The position numbers and the translations under genes are program-made. Source: Planctomycetaceae bacterium (GTDB taxonomy: Bacteria; Planctomycetota; UBA1135; GCA-002686595). Taken from it: DNA of 64,000 bases. This document shows, one piece after another, positions 34,336 to 43,845 of the stretch. The stretch covers positions 1 to 64,000 of the forward strand of contig WGMC01000015.1 in the NCBI GenBank assembly GCA_016125265.1, given 5' to 3'. The notes under the pieces are model-generated. The model saw only the letters and a list, made by a program, of their open reading frames with translations, had not been told where the DNA came from and made no database searches. The stretch's first letter is position 1. Each line of letters opens with the position of its first letter.

Positions 34336-35361
34336 TCAGGCCTTCCACGGGGTCGGCCAGGCCCGCGCCAAGTTGAGGATGCGCTGCAAGAGGTCGGGGT
34401 ACCCCAACCCGACCGCTTCGGCGCCCTCGGCGAAGTCCTCGCCGTAACACAGGTCGGGGTTGGGGTTGGCTTCGAGCACGTAGATCTCGCCCGCCTCCGT
34501 GCGGCGCATATCGATGCGCGCGTAACCCGAAAGGCCCAGCACCCGGTAGATGCGCTTGGCGAGCGCCTGGATGCGCTGGGCCTCCGCCGGATCGAGGTCG
34601 CTGGCGGCCTTCGAGACCAGGCCCACCTTCTTCTGGTACGCGTGGTCCCACTTGACCCTCGACGTGGCGATCGGCGCCGCGCGGTCGGGCAGGTTCTCGA
34701 AGGAGAGCTCCCACACGGGAAACGCGGTCAGACGCTGGTTGCCGAGCACACCGACCGTCAGCTCGCGGCCTTCGATGTACTCCTCCGCGATCGCGTCGGG
34801 ACCGACGTTGCGGTGCACGAAGTCCACACGTTCGAGCAGCGCGGCCTCGTCGCGGACGATCGATGCCTGCGCGATCCCAAGGCTGGCGTGTTCGTTCTGG
34901 CTCTTGACGATCAGCGGGTACCGCGTCGAGCGGGGCACACGCCGCGATCCGCCCTGGCGGAAGGTCAGGAACTTCGGCACGCGGATGCGGTGGAACGCCA
35001 GCAGCTTCTTCGAGAGTGCCTTGTCGTGGCTCAGCAGGAGGCCGCGCGGATTCACACCAGTCACGGGTGTGCGCAGGAGCTGCAGGTAGCTGACGACATG
35101 GGCGTCGTAGATGCCCACTCCCCAAAAGTGCAGGAGCAGATTGAATGCCACGTGGGGACGGAAGCGTTCGATGGCTTCACGGATCGGTTTCAGCTCGTCC
35201 CCCACACCGAGCACCTCGACGCGGTGCCCCAGTTCGCGCAGCACTACACTGACGTCGTACTCCGCCTTCCACGGCCCCATCTCGGCGTCCGTCAGCCCTT
35301 CGATCGAATCGGGTGGGACGAGGCCCTCGTGGACCAGGACGAGCACACGCAGCGGCTTCAT
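34336..35361 (-). CDS. ATP-grasp ligase, D-alanine-D-alanine-ligase-like
   Basis: A 341-residue ATP-grasp enzyme. The N-terminal preATP-grasp domain ends at NLLLHFWGVGIYDAHVVSY, where D-Ala ligases have the substrate loop. The ATP-grasp part shows LIVKSQNEHASLG, EEYIEGRELTVGVLG and GYARIDMRRTEAGEIYVLEA followed by NPNPDL, with the magnesium ligands in place. It is more distant than housekeeping Ddl and probably joins a different amino acid or peptide. ATG 35361 overlaps the upstream TGA as ATGA, so it is coupled to the metallopeptidase gene. A role in making or tailoring a peptide that its partner then cuts is inference. Confidence 0.88.
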   Translation of the reverse strand: MKPLRVLVLVHEGLVPPDSIEGLTDAEMGPWKAEYDVSVVLRELGHRVEVLGVGDELKPIREAIERFRPHVAFNLLLHFWGVGIYDAHVVSYLQLLRTPVTGVNPRGLLLSHDKALSKKLLAFHRIRVPKFLTFRQGGSRRVPRSTRYPLIVKSQNEHASLGIAQASIVRDEAALLERVDFVHRNVGPDAIAEEYIEGRELTVGVLGNQRLTAFPVWELSFENLPDRAAPIATSRVKWDHAYQKKVGLVSKAASDLDPAEAQRIQALAKRIYRVLGLSGYARIDMRRTEAGEIYVLEANPNPDLCYGEDFAEGAEAVGLGYPDLLQRILNLARAWPTPWKA

Positions 35362-36386
35362 CGGGTGAACCGCGGCCTCCCACCGCTGGTGAACTGCATC
35401 GTGCGCGCGGTCAAAAGGCTGACCACGTCCAGGTGCGTCTCACGTTCGGAGCGCACCAGGCGCAGAGCCAGCTCCTTGCACAACTGGATCGATTCCAAGA
35501 GCGCCTGGTCCACGTTGTAACGGTGCTGGCCCGTGAACGTGCTGACGCGGCGCACGAGCGGCACACGCAGGCGCGTCAGGAAGGCGGCGGCGCTCTCACG
35601 CCGGCGGTAGCGCTGCTCATCGGAGAAGAGCTGCCGCAGGGCCAAACCGTGCAGCGCGCCGCCATCGCTGCCGTAGCGGCGTTTCTTCTGGCGGTAGTGC
35701 TCGGCGAGGGTCGTGCGCAGTTGCGCGACACTGTGCTCGCGACGGCGGGTGCGAAGACGCGGTCGCTGGCCCCGCAGCTCGGTCATCAGGCGGTCCACGT
35801 ACTCGAGTTTCGCCAGGGCGGGCCAGCCCGCGTACCCACGCCGCCAGCGGGAGCCCGGCTGCAGCCAGACCGCGAAGGTCTCCGCGAAGTCCTCCAGGGG
35901 ATGGCTCTGGGCGTACCAGCCGGGCAGGTTCAATACGAACCGGCGGCTGCGCGGGTCCGCGGCGTAGGTCTGGCGGTACGGCTGACTGGACGCGCCGAAC
36001 ACACGTCGGAACTCGGCCCGCCGGCGCAGGCCGTACGCGTTGTCGAGTGCATGCGCAGTTTCGTGGCGCAGGATGCGCAGGCACTCGGCCAAACCGCCGC
36101 CCTCGACCTCCAGCATTTGGTGGCGCTCCAGCCGCAGCAGCCTGGGATGTGCCAGGTAGAAGGGCGCCGCAAACCCCGTCAGACCGTCCGGAGTGAACCA
36201 GTCGTTGGAGAACCACACGTAGGGCCGAAAGACGAGGCCGACGGCCTCCAGTTCCGCGTGCAGCGCGGCCACACGCGCCGCCAGGGCAGTGCCGCGAAGC
36301 TCGAGCCCCAGGTCACAAAGGCGCAGGTCGAGCAGCGCCTCGTCCTCGAGCCGCTGCCAGCGCGCGCTGCGTTGCCGCCCCGCCAT
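35358..36386 (-). CDS. Putative zinc-binding metallopeptidase (Peptidase_Mx-like)
   Basis: A 342-residue predicted zinc peptidase. LRHETAHALDNAYGL holds the HExxH motif (His108, Glu109, His112), and EDFAETFAVWL 50 residues later supplies the probable third ligand (Glu169). FRPYVWFSNDWFTPDG and AHPRLLRLERHQMLE before the site are also family-like. No signal peptide, so it is probably cytoplasmic. The C-terminal 120 residues are basic and helical. It is coupled by a 4-bp overlap to the ATP-grasp ligase. The start is ATG 36386, 49 bp after the stop of the giant thrombospondin-3 gene. Confidence 0.85.
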   Translation of the reverse strand: MAGRQRSARWQRLEDEALLDLRLCDLGLELRGTALAARVAALHAELEAVGLVFRPYVWFSNDWFTPDGLTGFAAPFYLAHPRLLRLERHQMLEVEGGGLAECLRILRHETAHALDNAYGLRRRAEFRRVFGASSQPYRQTYAADPRSRRFVLNLPGWYAQSHPLEDFAETFAVWLQPGSRWRRGYAGWPALAKLEYVDRLMTELRGQRPRLRTRRREHSVAQLRTTLAEHYRQKKRRYGSDGGALHGLALRQLFSDEQRYRRRESAAAFLTRLRVPLVRRVSTFTGQHRYNVDQALLESIQLCKELALRLVRSERETHLDVVSLLTARTMQFTSGGRPRFTR

Positions 36387-36435
36387 GGGGCCCGAACCTA
36401 GCGCCCGGGGCGCCTCCCGTCCACGGGTACGGGCG

Positions 36436-39400
36436 CTACGGGACCAGATCGAGTCCCACCGCGTTGCTCGTCAGCACCACGTTCTGGAACACGGGGTCGA
36501 TCACCAAGTAGGCGTGGTCGAGGTGCAGCGGCAGGAGGGGCACCGCGAGGCCGGCGGGCACGCGGATGCGCGCCGTCGCCGCGCCGGCGCCGTCGAGCAG
36601 CCCGAGCGTCGAGACGAACACCGCCGAGTTGGGCTGCGCCAACATGAGCGAGAAGTACGGATCGAAGTTGAGCGGCAGCACCCTTGCATCGAGGGGCAAA
36701 CCGGGTTGTGTGCCCGTCACGCTGCCGAGCATCAGGTAGATGCGCGAGGCGTGTTCGGCCCCAGCGTCCAACTCGAGCACGTGGTCGCCACCACCCGCCA
36801 CACTGAGGGTCGCGGGCGCCCCGACCAGATAAGAACAATCCTCGGGTTGGCCGCAGCCGCAGTTCCCCGCCAGCACTTTGCTCGGATCCAAGGGGCACTC
36901 GTCGACACAGTCGGGAGCGCCGTCCCCATCGGAGTCCACGTCGGACGTGCCGCAGCCGCAGTCCCCGGGCACGACCTTCGTGGGATCGAAGGGGCAGGCG
37001 TCGAAACAATCCGGCACACCGTCGCCGTCGCTATCCAAGTCGGGCACACCGCAGCCGCAGGCGCCGGGCGACACCTTGAGCGGGTCGTTCGGGCACGCAT
37101 CGGAACAGTTGGGCACTCCATCTCCGTCGCTGTCGACGTCGGGTGTGCCGCAGCCACAATCGCCGGCGGAAACCTTGTTGGGATCGAGCGGGCAACCGTC
37201 CGCGCAGTCGGGCACGCCGTCGCCGTCGCTGTCGAGGTCTGTCACGCCGCAGCCGCAGTCACCGGGCGACACCTTGAGCGGGTCGTTCGGGCACCCGTCC
37301 ACGCAGTTCGGCACGCCGTCGCCGTCGCTGTCGAGATCCGTCACGCCGCAGCCGCAGTCCAAAGGCTCCGTCTTGTTGGGATCGAGCGGGCAGCCGTCGA
37401 AACAGTCGGGCACCCCGTCCCCATCGCTATCCACGTCGGACACGCCGCAGCCGCAGACGCCTGGCACACTCTTGTTGGGATCGAGGGGGCAGCCGTCCAG
37501 CGAGTCGGCGACTCCGTCGCCGTCCGTGTCCGGATCGAGCACCGTCAACACGAGCTCCGCGAAGGCGCGCGCACCGCTGCCTTCGACGATCGAAGCGCGC
37601 AGCACGTGGGTGCCGAGTGTGTCGCCGAGGAAAAGGAATGGTGTCCCCACACCCGACTGCACGCCGCTCGCGTCGAGCCACTGGATCGACGCGCTCAAGT
37701 CCTGACCGCCAGAACCCGTCGCCACGGCGGACACGAGCAGGCCGCTGCCCTGCTCCAGACTCTGGGGCGGTGTGAGGATGGTGATCGTGGGCGCGAGCAC
37801 CTCGGGATTCCAACCGAGCTCCAATTCGGTCGCGCCGGGCACACTGGCACCGAGCAGGATCGCCGCCGCGTCGTACACGAACGCCGGCGCTCCCGGCCCG
37901 TTGCCGGGATCGAGCTGCATCTGCACACCCGCGAGTTGCGGATAGCCGTAGACGTGCAGGAACACCGGCCCGCTGATGTTGGTCAGGGTCTGGCTGAATA
38001 CGAGCACGCCGGCTCCACCCGGGCCCGCACCGGTGATCACGTGCACGACGGGGTTCGCGCCGCGGTAGTCGACGGCCAGCCCGTAGGTGTCCTTCTGCGC
38101 GCCGCCGAGGCCGCCCACGAAGGCGTCGTTGTGCCAGAGCCCACCCAGCGTGTTCAAACCGAAGCCGTGGCTCGACTGACCGGGGTTGCCGACGAGCGCC
38201 ACGTCGGACATCGAGATCCCGAAGCCGTAGTCCGCGGGCCCCGAGAGCCGACGGGCTTCGACGTAGCGGAAGCCCTCACCGGGCGAAAGGGAGCGGTCCG
38301 AACGCACCCCGGTGTTGCCAAAACCCGTGTGGATCGTGCCCAAGCCGTCCGGCGCGATCACCAGGTCCGGGTGCTTGTCCAGCGGGTTCAGGAAGGTCAG
38401 CGCCGGCGCACCCGGATACGAGAGCACGTCCAAGGGATCGGTGCCGGCCACGTACTCGGCCAGGTTCGAACAACTGTCGCCATCCGCGTCCAAGGCCGCG
38501 TCGTCGTTCAGCGGATCGAGCGCGAACTGCACCTCGAATCCGTCGGGCATGCCGTCGCCGTCGGAGTCGGGATTCTGGGGATCGGTTCCGAGTTGGGTTT
38601 CGACGGTATCCGTCAAACCGTCTCCGTCCGAGTCGATGTCGAGTACTTCGACCACGAACGTCGCGGTGCGCGTCTGGCCGAGGCTGTCGGTGAGCTCGGC
38701 GGTGAGCTCGAACGTGCCGAACTCGGTCGTCGTCTGCTGGTACCCCGCGCCGAAGACCACGGGTCCGCCGCGGTTGTCGCTCCACCGCACGAACGCCGCG
38801 ATGTCCGCACCGTCCACGTCGGTGGCGGTGGCCGTGGCGACGATGTCCTGGCCGACCAAGATCTGCGTCTGCGCCGGCGCTGCGGCGAGTTGCGAGGGCA
38901 CGTTCTGGCCGAGCCCCTTGCGGTTCGCCTCGCCCCAGCCCAGCTCCAGGGCCGAGACGTCCACACCTGCAACCTGCAACACGGCGAACGGGTCGTAGCG
39001 GAACGGTTCTTCGCCGAAGTGGATGCTGCCGGTCTTCACGGCGCCCGCCGGGTCGCCGTAGAGCATGGGCACGATGGGCGCGATGAAGTCGGTCAACTGG
39101 AGGGTCGCGGCCAACGCGTCCCCGACGATCACGTACACGGTCGGTCGGCTCGCGCGGTAATCCACCGCGAACCCGTAGACGTCGTTGGACGCGTCGTAGT
39201 TGGTCTGGAATACAAGGTTGCGCCAGACTCCGCCCAACGAGTTCAGCGACATCGAAGGCGGCGCGCCGCTCAGCGAGGTCGACACGCAGCAGTACGGGTC
39301 GATCGCGGCGAAGGGGTTGATCAGGCCCTGGCCGATGTTCGTCGGCGGAACGTGGCGGCGCGTCTCGAAGTAGCGGAACTCGCCGACCATGGCCTGGTTG

Positions 39401-41406
39401 GCGCGGATCGCACTCTTTTGCACCGCGGTGTAGCTGGTGCTGCGCCCGTCCGGACCGAGGACCAATCCGGCGTTGGTGCCGGCGTCCTTGACGAGCTTCA
39501 CTTCGGCCACTTCGGGCGGGGTCGGGCGGCCCTGCCAACTGTGCGCGGGACCGAAGCCGGAGCCGACGAACTCTGCTCCCAGCACGCCTTTCAGGTAGAG
39601 CTCGTAGGCGGCCGCAAAGCGGAAGGCCGGCGCCTCCGGGCCGCCGTCACCCTGGATGCGCTGCACCGGCCCGAGTCCGGCCATGTCGCCCCACACGTGC
39701 ACGTAGAGGGGCCCGGCAGCACCCGTGAGCGCAATAGGCCCGAGCACTTCGGGCGCTCCCGTCTCCTTGCCCACCAACACGTGGGCCACGGCCGGCGACG
39801 CGGTGGTGTCCAGCGCCACGCCGTAGAAGCGCACCATCGCCGGGTTCTGGAAGCTCGCAACGACCGCGCCGCCGTAACGCACCGCGCCACCTGAATCCAC
39901 GCTCAAACTCTGCGCGCTGGTGCCACCGGCGACGGTGAGCGACTCCGCTGCCGTCGCGACGCCGAAGCCAAAACTCCCGGTGGGCAGGAGCCGCTCGCAC
40001 TCCACGTAGTGCCAGCCAGTGCCCGGCATCGCCGCGATGTCGCTGCGCACACCCCGCGGACCGGCTTCGCTGTACGCCACTTGTGTACCGGCGGCACTCA
40101 AGAGCACCGAAGGATGGCGGTCGACGGCGCTCAGGGGCACGGCGCCGGAACCCGGGAACTGGCCGCCATCGCCAGGGTCCGTGCCCGCGACGGCTTCCGC
40201 TCCGTTGGTGGCTCCGTCCGCGTCGAGATCGAGGGCAGCGTCGTGAATGAGCGGCAGCAGGCCGTTTCGAACCTCGTACCCATCGCCCATGCCGTCGCCG
40301 TCCGTGTCGACGAGCACAGGATCGGTGCCGTGCACGAAGACCTCGTCCGCATCGCGCAGGCCGTCGCCGTCGCTGTCGCGGACCAGGGGATCCGTGCCCG
40401 AGAGCAGCTCCTGCGCGTAGGTCAGTCCGTCGTCGTCGCTGTCGATGGACGGACTGCTGATCGCGTGCACGACGCGACGGGACTCGGCCGGGTGGCCCTG
40501 GGAGTTCAACACGCGCGCTACCACGGTGTGGGGCCCGAGCGCGGCCGGGGCAAACGCGAAGTTGGGGCCCGTGCCGGTGAAACCACCCGGCTCGACGGTC
40601 CACTCGATCGCGCTGTCCAGGTCGCCGGCGGCGAACATCTCGGCGCTCGCCGCGAACGCGACCTGCACACCGACCGGAGTCACCCGATCGCCGCCGACAA
40701 CCGCCAGGCTGGGCGGTTCGTTCCAAGTGGGCGCGAAGCCCACGTCGGCGAGCCACACACTGTTCGCGAGGGCTTGGGCCCCGTCGTATTGGAAGGGCGC
40801 TCCGAATAGGTCGTTGCCCGCGTTGATGCGCTGCTGCTCGCCCGGGACGATCGAATACCCGAACACGACGATGTGCAGCGGATCGACGACTGCGTCCAGG
40901 GTTCTGGTCAACACGACCACACCAGGACCATCCGCAACGGTGCGCGCGATCACGTGCACGATGGGGTGCTCACCGCGGTAATCCACCGCGAGGCCGTAGT
41001 GGGTGTTGAGCCCAGCCGGGAATCCGCCCACGTAGACACCGCCGGTGAAGATGCCGCCGATGGTGTTGACCGAGAGGCCCTGATCGCCTGCACCGGGCCC
41101 CTGGGTGAGGGGCACCGCGGCCGTACCCACACCGAAGCCGAAGTCGCCGGACGGGATCAGGCGCTCGCCTTCGAAGTAGCGCAGACCGCTGCCGGGCGCC
41201 AACGCCTCGACCGAGCGCACGGCCTGCATGCCGAATCCCGTGTAGCTGACCGACAGTCCGTCGGGGCTGAGCACCACGCCGGGGTGTTTGTCAGCGGGGT
41301 TCAGGCTCGTGGTGTTCTGGGCGAACGCCGTCGCCCCCCAGAACATCCATGCGAGCAGCAGGGCGAAAAAACGGGCGCCGACGGAACTTGGGCCAGGGCC
41401 GGACAT
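36436..41406 (-). CDS. Giant secreted protein with thrombospondin type 3 repeats and four copies of an SPRY-like sandwich
   Basis: A 1656-residue exported protein. The signal peptide (ARFFALLLAWMFWGATAFAQ) starts at ATG 41406. The body holds four copies of a beta-rich domain of about 150 residues, recognisable by DKHP-x-x-V-x-x-PDG, GVRS, RYFE/RYVE, YGFG and NTLGG / YGLAVDYR; the third copy is the most divergent. Between them are Ca2+-binding thrombospondin-3 stretches (DSDGDGLRDADE, DTDGDGMGDGYE, DSDGDGMPDGFE). Near the C-terminus seven 33-residue repeats follow, D-x-DSDGDGVPDC-x-D-x-CP-x-DP-x-K ending CGCG, then a final beta-sandwich. It is probably a calcium-stiffened surface or matrix protein; no sorting signal is visible at the C-terminus. 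Confidence 0.9.
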   Translation of the reverse strand: MSGPGPSSVGARFFALLLAWMFWGATAFAQNTTSLNPADKHPGVVLSPDGLSVSYTGFGMQAVRSVEALAPGSGLRYFEGERLIPSGDFGFGVGTAAVPLTQGPGAGDQGLSVNTIGGIFTGGVYVGGFPAGLNTHYGLAVDYRGEHPIVHVIARTVADGPGVVVLTRTLDAVVDPLHIVVFGYSIVPGEQQRINAGNDLFGAPFQYDGAQALANSVWLADVGFAPTWNEPPSLAVVGGDRVTPVGVQVAFAASAEMFAAGDLDSAIEWTVEPGGFTGTGPNFAFAPAALGPHTVVARVLNSQGHPAESRRVVHAISSPSIDSDDDGLTYAQELLSGTDPLVRDSDGDGLRDADEVFVHGTDPVLVDTDGDGMGDGYEVRNGLLPLIHDAALDLDADGATNGAEAVAGTDPGDGGQFPGSGAVPLSAVDRHPSVLLSAAGTQVAYSEAGPRGVRSDIAAMPGTGWHYVECERLLPTGSFGFGVATAAESLTVAGGTSAQSLSVDSGGAVRYGGAVVASFQNPAMVRFYGVALDTTASPAVAHVLVGKETGAPEVLGPIALTGAAGPLYVHVWGDMAGLGPVQRIQGDGGPEAPAFRFAAAYELYLKGVLGAEFVGSGFGPAHSWQGRPTPPEVAEVKLVKDAGTNAGLVLGPDGRSTSYTAVQKSAIRANQAMVGEFRYFETRRHVPPTNIGQGLINPFAAIDPYCCVSTSLSGAPPSMSLNSLGGVWRNLVFQTNYDASNDVYGFAVDYRASRPTVYVIVGDALAATLQLTDFIAPIVPMLYGDPAGAVKTGSIHFGEEPFRYDPFAVLQVAGVDVSALELGWGEANRKGLGQNVPSQLAAAPAQTQILVGQDIVATATATDVDGADIAAFVRWSDNRGGPVVFGAGYQQTTTEFGTFELTAELTDSLGQTRTATFVVEVLDIDSDGDGLTDTVETQLGTDPQNPDSDGDGMPDGFEVQFALDPLNDDAALDADGDSCSNLAEYVAGTDPLDVLSYPGAPALTFLNPLDKHPDLVIAPDGLGTIHTGFGNTGVRSDRSLSPGEGFRYVEARRLSGPADYGFGISMSDVALVGNPGQSSHGFGLNTLGGLWHNDAFVGGLGGAQKDTYGLAVDYRGANPVVHVITGAGPGGAGVLVFSQTLTNISGPVFLHVYGYPQLAGVQMQLDPGNGPGAPAFVYDAAAILLGASVPGATELELGWNPEVLAPTITILTPPQSLEQGSGLLVSAVATGSGGQDLSASIQWLDASGVQSGVGTPFLFLGDTLGTHVLRASIVEGSGARAFAELVLTVLDPDTDGDGVADSLDGCPLDPNKSVPGVCGCGVSDVDSDGDGVPDCFDGCPLDPNKTEPLDCGCGVTDLDSDGDGVPNCVDGCPNDPLKVSPGDCGCGVTDLDSDGDGVPDCADGCPLDPNKVSAGDCGCGTPDVDSDGDGVPNCSDACPNDPLKVSPGACGCGVPDLDSDGDGVPDCFDACPFDPTKVVPGDCGCGTSDVDSDGDGAPDCVDECPLDPSKVLAGNCGCGQPEDCSYLVGAPATLSVAGGGDHVLELDAGAEHASRIYLMLGSVTGTQPGLPLDARVLPLNFDPYFSLMLAQPNSAVFVSTLGLLDGAGAATARIRVPAGLAVPLLPLHLDHAYLVIDPVFQNVVLTSNAVGLDLVP
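36841..37545 (-). repeat. Seven in-frame 99-bp repeats inside the thrombospondin-3 gene
   Basis: Each 99-bp unit encodes a 33-residue Asp/Cys-rich repeat ending in CGCG. The units are alike at DNA level as well as protein level, with pairs such as copies three and five differing at few positions, which suggests recent unit duplication or conversion. Confidence 0.85.
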
Positions 41407-41569
41407 GTTGAGAGGGGGATCGGCGGACGGTACCGCGGAACTGGAGCAAGACGGCCGACCGCGCAGAACGCGCGACCTCGAGCGCCGCCAACACCAAGCG
41501 TACCGATGCGCAAATGGCCCCGTCCAGGGTCCGGGCAAACCCGCACGGGGCGAGGCGCCCCTGGCCGCG

Positions 41570-43792
41570 TCACAGGGGGTCCCAGTTGCCGAACAGGTTG
41601 CCGAAGGTCAGGAAACCCGCGAACTCTCCCGGGGACGTGAGCCCCGCGCCGACGAAGATCGGACCCAGGATCGTGTCGGCGGCCACAAAAACGGAACCAG
41701 AGGGTCGCAGGTCGCCGAGGGAGATGTCGTCGCGGTCGAGCCAGGTCTGGCCCGCTTCGACGGATCCGCCCACGTACCAGTTCACGAGACGCCGCTCGAG
41801 TTGCCGCTCCGACAACGCGTACCAACCGACCAGTCGTCCGAGCGCCGCGTGCGCGCCGCCCACACTGTCCCGGCCGAGTCCCGAGAGCCGCAGGAAGCCG
41901 CCGAGCGGAAAGAACGCGGCAAGTCCGTCCTCGTCGTCCAGCGCCGTGCCGTACTCACCGCCGATGACCAGCGTCGTGCGGCCGAACGTGTGCGCGTGGT
42001 CGAACTCGAGACTCGCGTAACTCGCCGCATCTCCGCCGAGGAAGTCGAGCGGCACGGTGCCCAGCGCACGCGCGATGGTGCCCTCCCGGGGCAGCGCCAA
42101 GGAGTCCAACGTGTCGATGGAGAGCCGCGCTTCGCCGAACCCCTGCTCCAAACTGCCACCTTGGTTCGCAGCGGGATCGCCGATCGCCAGACTGGCCTCG
42201 GCGTAGGAGCGCACCAAACCCACCCTGAAGTCCCCAACATCGCCGAGCGTGCGACCGACGTCGACCCGGCCGCTCACCGACAGGACGTCGAAGCTGGCGA
42301 TGGCGGAGTCGTCCTCCGTCAGGGTCGCGCGGAACTGGCTGTAACCGACCGCCGGCGCGACGAACCACGTGGCGCTGTCCTCGATTGGCTGCCAGAACTC
42401 GCTGAACACCAGGATGCGGCTGCCGAGTTCGATGCGGTTGCGCCACTCGGCGCCCAGGGAGTTGATGGGCCGCACGGTGAACGAACCACCGCCGACAAAA
42501 CTGGCGTCCTGCCCGAACACACCCTCAAACGCGACGCCGGCACGCGGCGCCCACAGGTCGTCCGGCGATGCGTGGGCGTCGAAGACGAGGGCCTGCGTGC
42601 CCTCGCCGGCGTCTTCCAGGCTTACGTCGATGCGCTCGTGGTAGTCCAGCCCGTAGAGGCGACGCAGGTCCCTGCGCACCTCGGCGGGGTCTGCCGGCGC
42701 GCCGACGCGCGACTCGACGCGGGCGTCGAGGATGTCGCGCGAGAGGCCCGAATCGTCGCGAAACTGGATGCGCGAAAGGGGCGCAAACGGCTCCAATCGG
42801 GCGATTCGCCGGGCTTGGTGGCGCTCCCAGGCGCCTTCGTCGAGCGACAGCTCCCGGAGTGTTTCGGCGTGCGCTTCGACCGCGGCCCGTCCGGCGGCGA
42901 TCCACGCTGCGGCCGCGCGGAAGTTGTCCTCCTCCAAGTCGGTCGCTTCGGGCTGGATGTGCACGTCCCGCGGACCGAGCCTCGCGAGGCCGCGCGCCCG
43001 GTGGATCTCGCCGGCCACGAGCCGCGCCTGCAGGTCCGCCGAGAGGAACGAATCGAGTCGTTCCTCGGTGTCCACGGAACTTGCGACGTCCACGAGCAGC
43101 ACGATCTCGGCACCCGCGCCCTGGGCGATGTCGACGGGCAATGGCGAGAGGATCGCACCGCTCGCCAGTTGGCGCCCGTCGAGATCGACCGGGGTGTAGG
43201 CGCCGGGCGTGGCAAAACTGGCCAACATTGCCGTGGCGAGTTGGCCGCGGTCGAGCACCACGCGCCCCCCCGTCGCCAGGTCCGCCGTCACGGCGCGGAA
43301 CGGGATCGGCAGGTGATCGAACTCGCTGACCCCGGCCACCCGAAACGTGGCGCTGGACAGCAACCAAGAGATCCACCGCGTGCGCGCGAAGCCCGAACGC
43401 AGACCCATGCGCTCGGGGCCCAGGGCCACCGGCAGCGCCACGAGGAAGTCGCGCTCCACCGTGCGTTGGCGCCAACTCAACGAGCGCCGCGGGACCTTGC
43501 CATCGAGGGCGCTGATCCAGGCGTCGCTCTCGATCAACTCGCGGATCTCGGCCGTGCCAAGCCCGGCTGCGTACAGACCCCCGATCAGCGCGCCGGTCTC
43601 ACTGCCGACCACCAGATCGACCGGCACCCGCAGCTCCTCGAGGGCCTCGATCACACCCACGTGTGCGAGGGCCCTGGCCCCGCCGGACGACAAAACCAGC
43701 GCGACCCGGGGGCGGGGTTCCTTGGGGACATCCTGTGCTTGCGCCGGAAGCGCGAACAGCAGGAACAGCAGCACGGACAAGCGTACGAGCAC
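41570..43792 (-). CDS. Patatin-like outer-membrane protein (PlpD/FplA type) with lost catalytic dyad
   Basis: A 740-residue exported protein. Signal peptide MLVRLSVLLFLLFALPAQAQ; patatin domain about 28-330; POTRA-like region about 335-410; then a 16-strand-like beta-barrel ending GNLFGNWDPL. This is the order of type Vd secreted phospholipases. The oxyanion-hole loop is intact (LSSGGARALAHVGVI), but the nucleophile elbow, normally G-x-S-x-G, reads G63-S-E65-T-G67, with Glu in the serine place. The partner motif, normally D-G-G, reads S211-G-A213. Both residues of the Ser/Asp dyad are absent, so it should not hydrolyse lipids. It begins 53 bp after the beta-lactamase-like gene and is probably co-transcribed with it. 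Confidence 0.88.
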   Translation of the reverse strand: MLVRLSVLLFLLFALPAQAQDVPKEPRPRVALVLSSGGARALAHVGVIEALEELRVPVDLVVGSETGALIGGLYAAGLGTAEIRELIESDAWISALDGKVPRRSLSWRQRTVERDFLVALPVALGPERMGLRSGFARTRWISWLLSSATFRVAGVSEFDHLPIPFRAVTADLATGGRVVLDRGQLATAMLASFATPGAYTPVDLDGRQLASGAILSPLPVDIAQGAGAEIVLLVDVASSVDTEERLDSFLSADLQARLVAGEIHRARGLARLGPRDVHIQPEATDLEEDNFRAAAAWIAAGRAAVEAHAETLRELSLDEGAWERHQARRIARLEPFAPLSRIQFRDDSGLSRDILDARVESRVGAPADPAEVRRDLRRLYGLDYHERIDVSLEDAGEGTQALVFDAHASPDDLWAPRAGVAFEGVFGQDASFVGGGSFTVRPINSLGAEWRNRIELGSRILVFSEFWQPIEDSATWFVAPAVGYSQFRATLTEDDSAIASFDVLSVSGRVDVGRTLGDVGDFRVGLVRSYAEASLAIGDPAANQGGSLEQGFGEARLSIDTLDSLALPREGTIARALGTVPLDFLGGDAASYASLEFDHAHTFGRTTLVIGGEYGTALDDEDGLAAFFPLGGFLRLSGLGRDSVGGAHAALGRLVGWYALSERQLERRLVNWYVGGSVEAGQTWLDRDDISLGDLRPSGSVFVAADTILGPIFVGAGLTSPGEFAGFLTFGNLFGNWDPL

Positions 43793-43845
43793 GGGCCCCG
43801 AGCGTGCACGGGCCGCAGTCCCCTTGCAAGCGGCTGCCGCGACTT

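Noticed and set aside
36841..37545. 99-bp repeats as a CRISPR or satellite
   Set aside because: They are in frame within a secreted protein and encode ordinary thrombospondin-3 repeats.
36289..39894. 1201-residue plus-strand frame
   Set aside because: Antisense to the thrombospondin-3 gene; its repeats are the reverse complement of the coding repeats.
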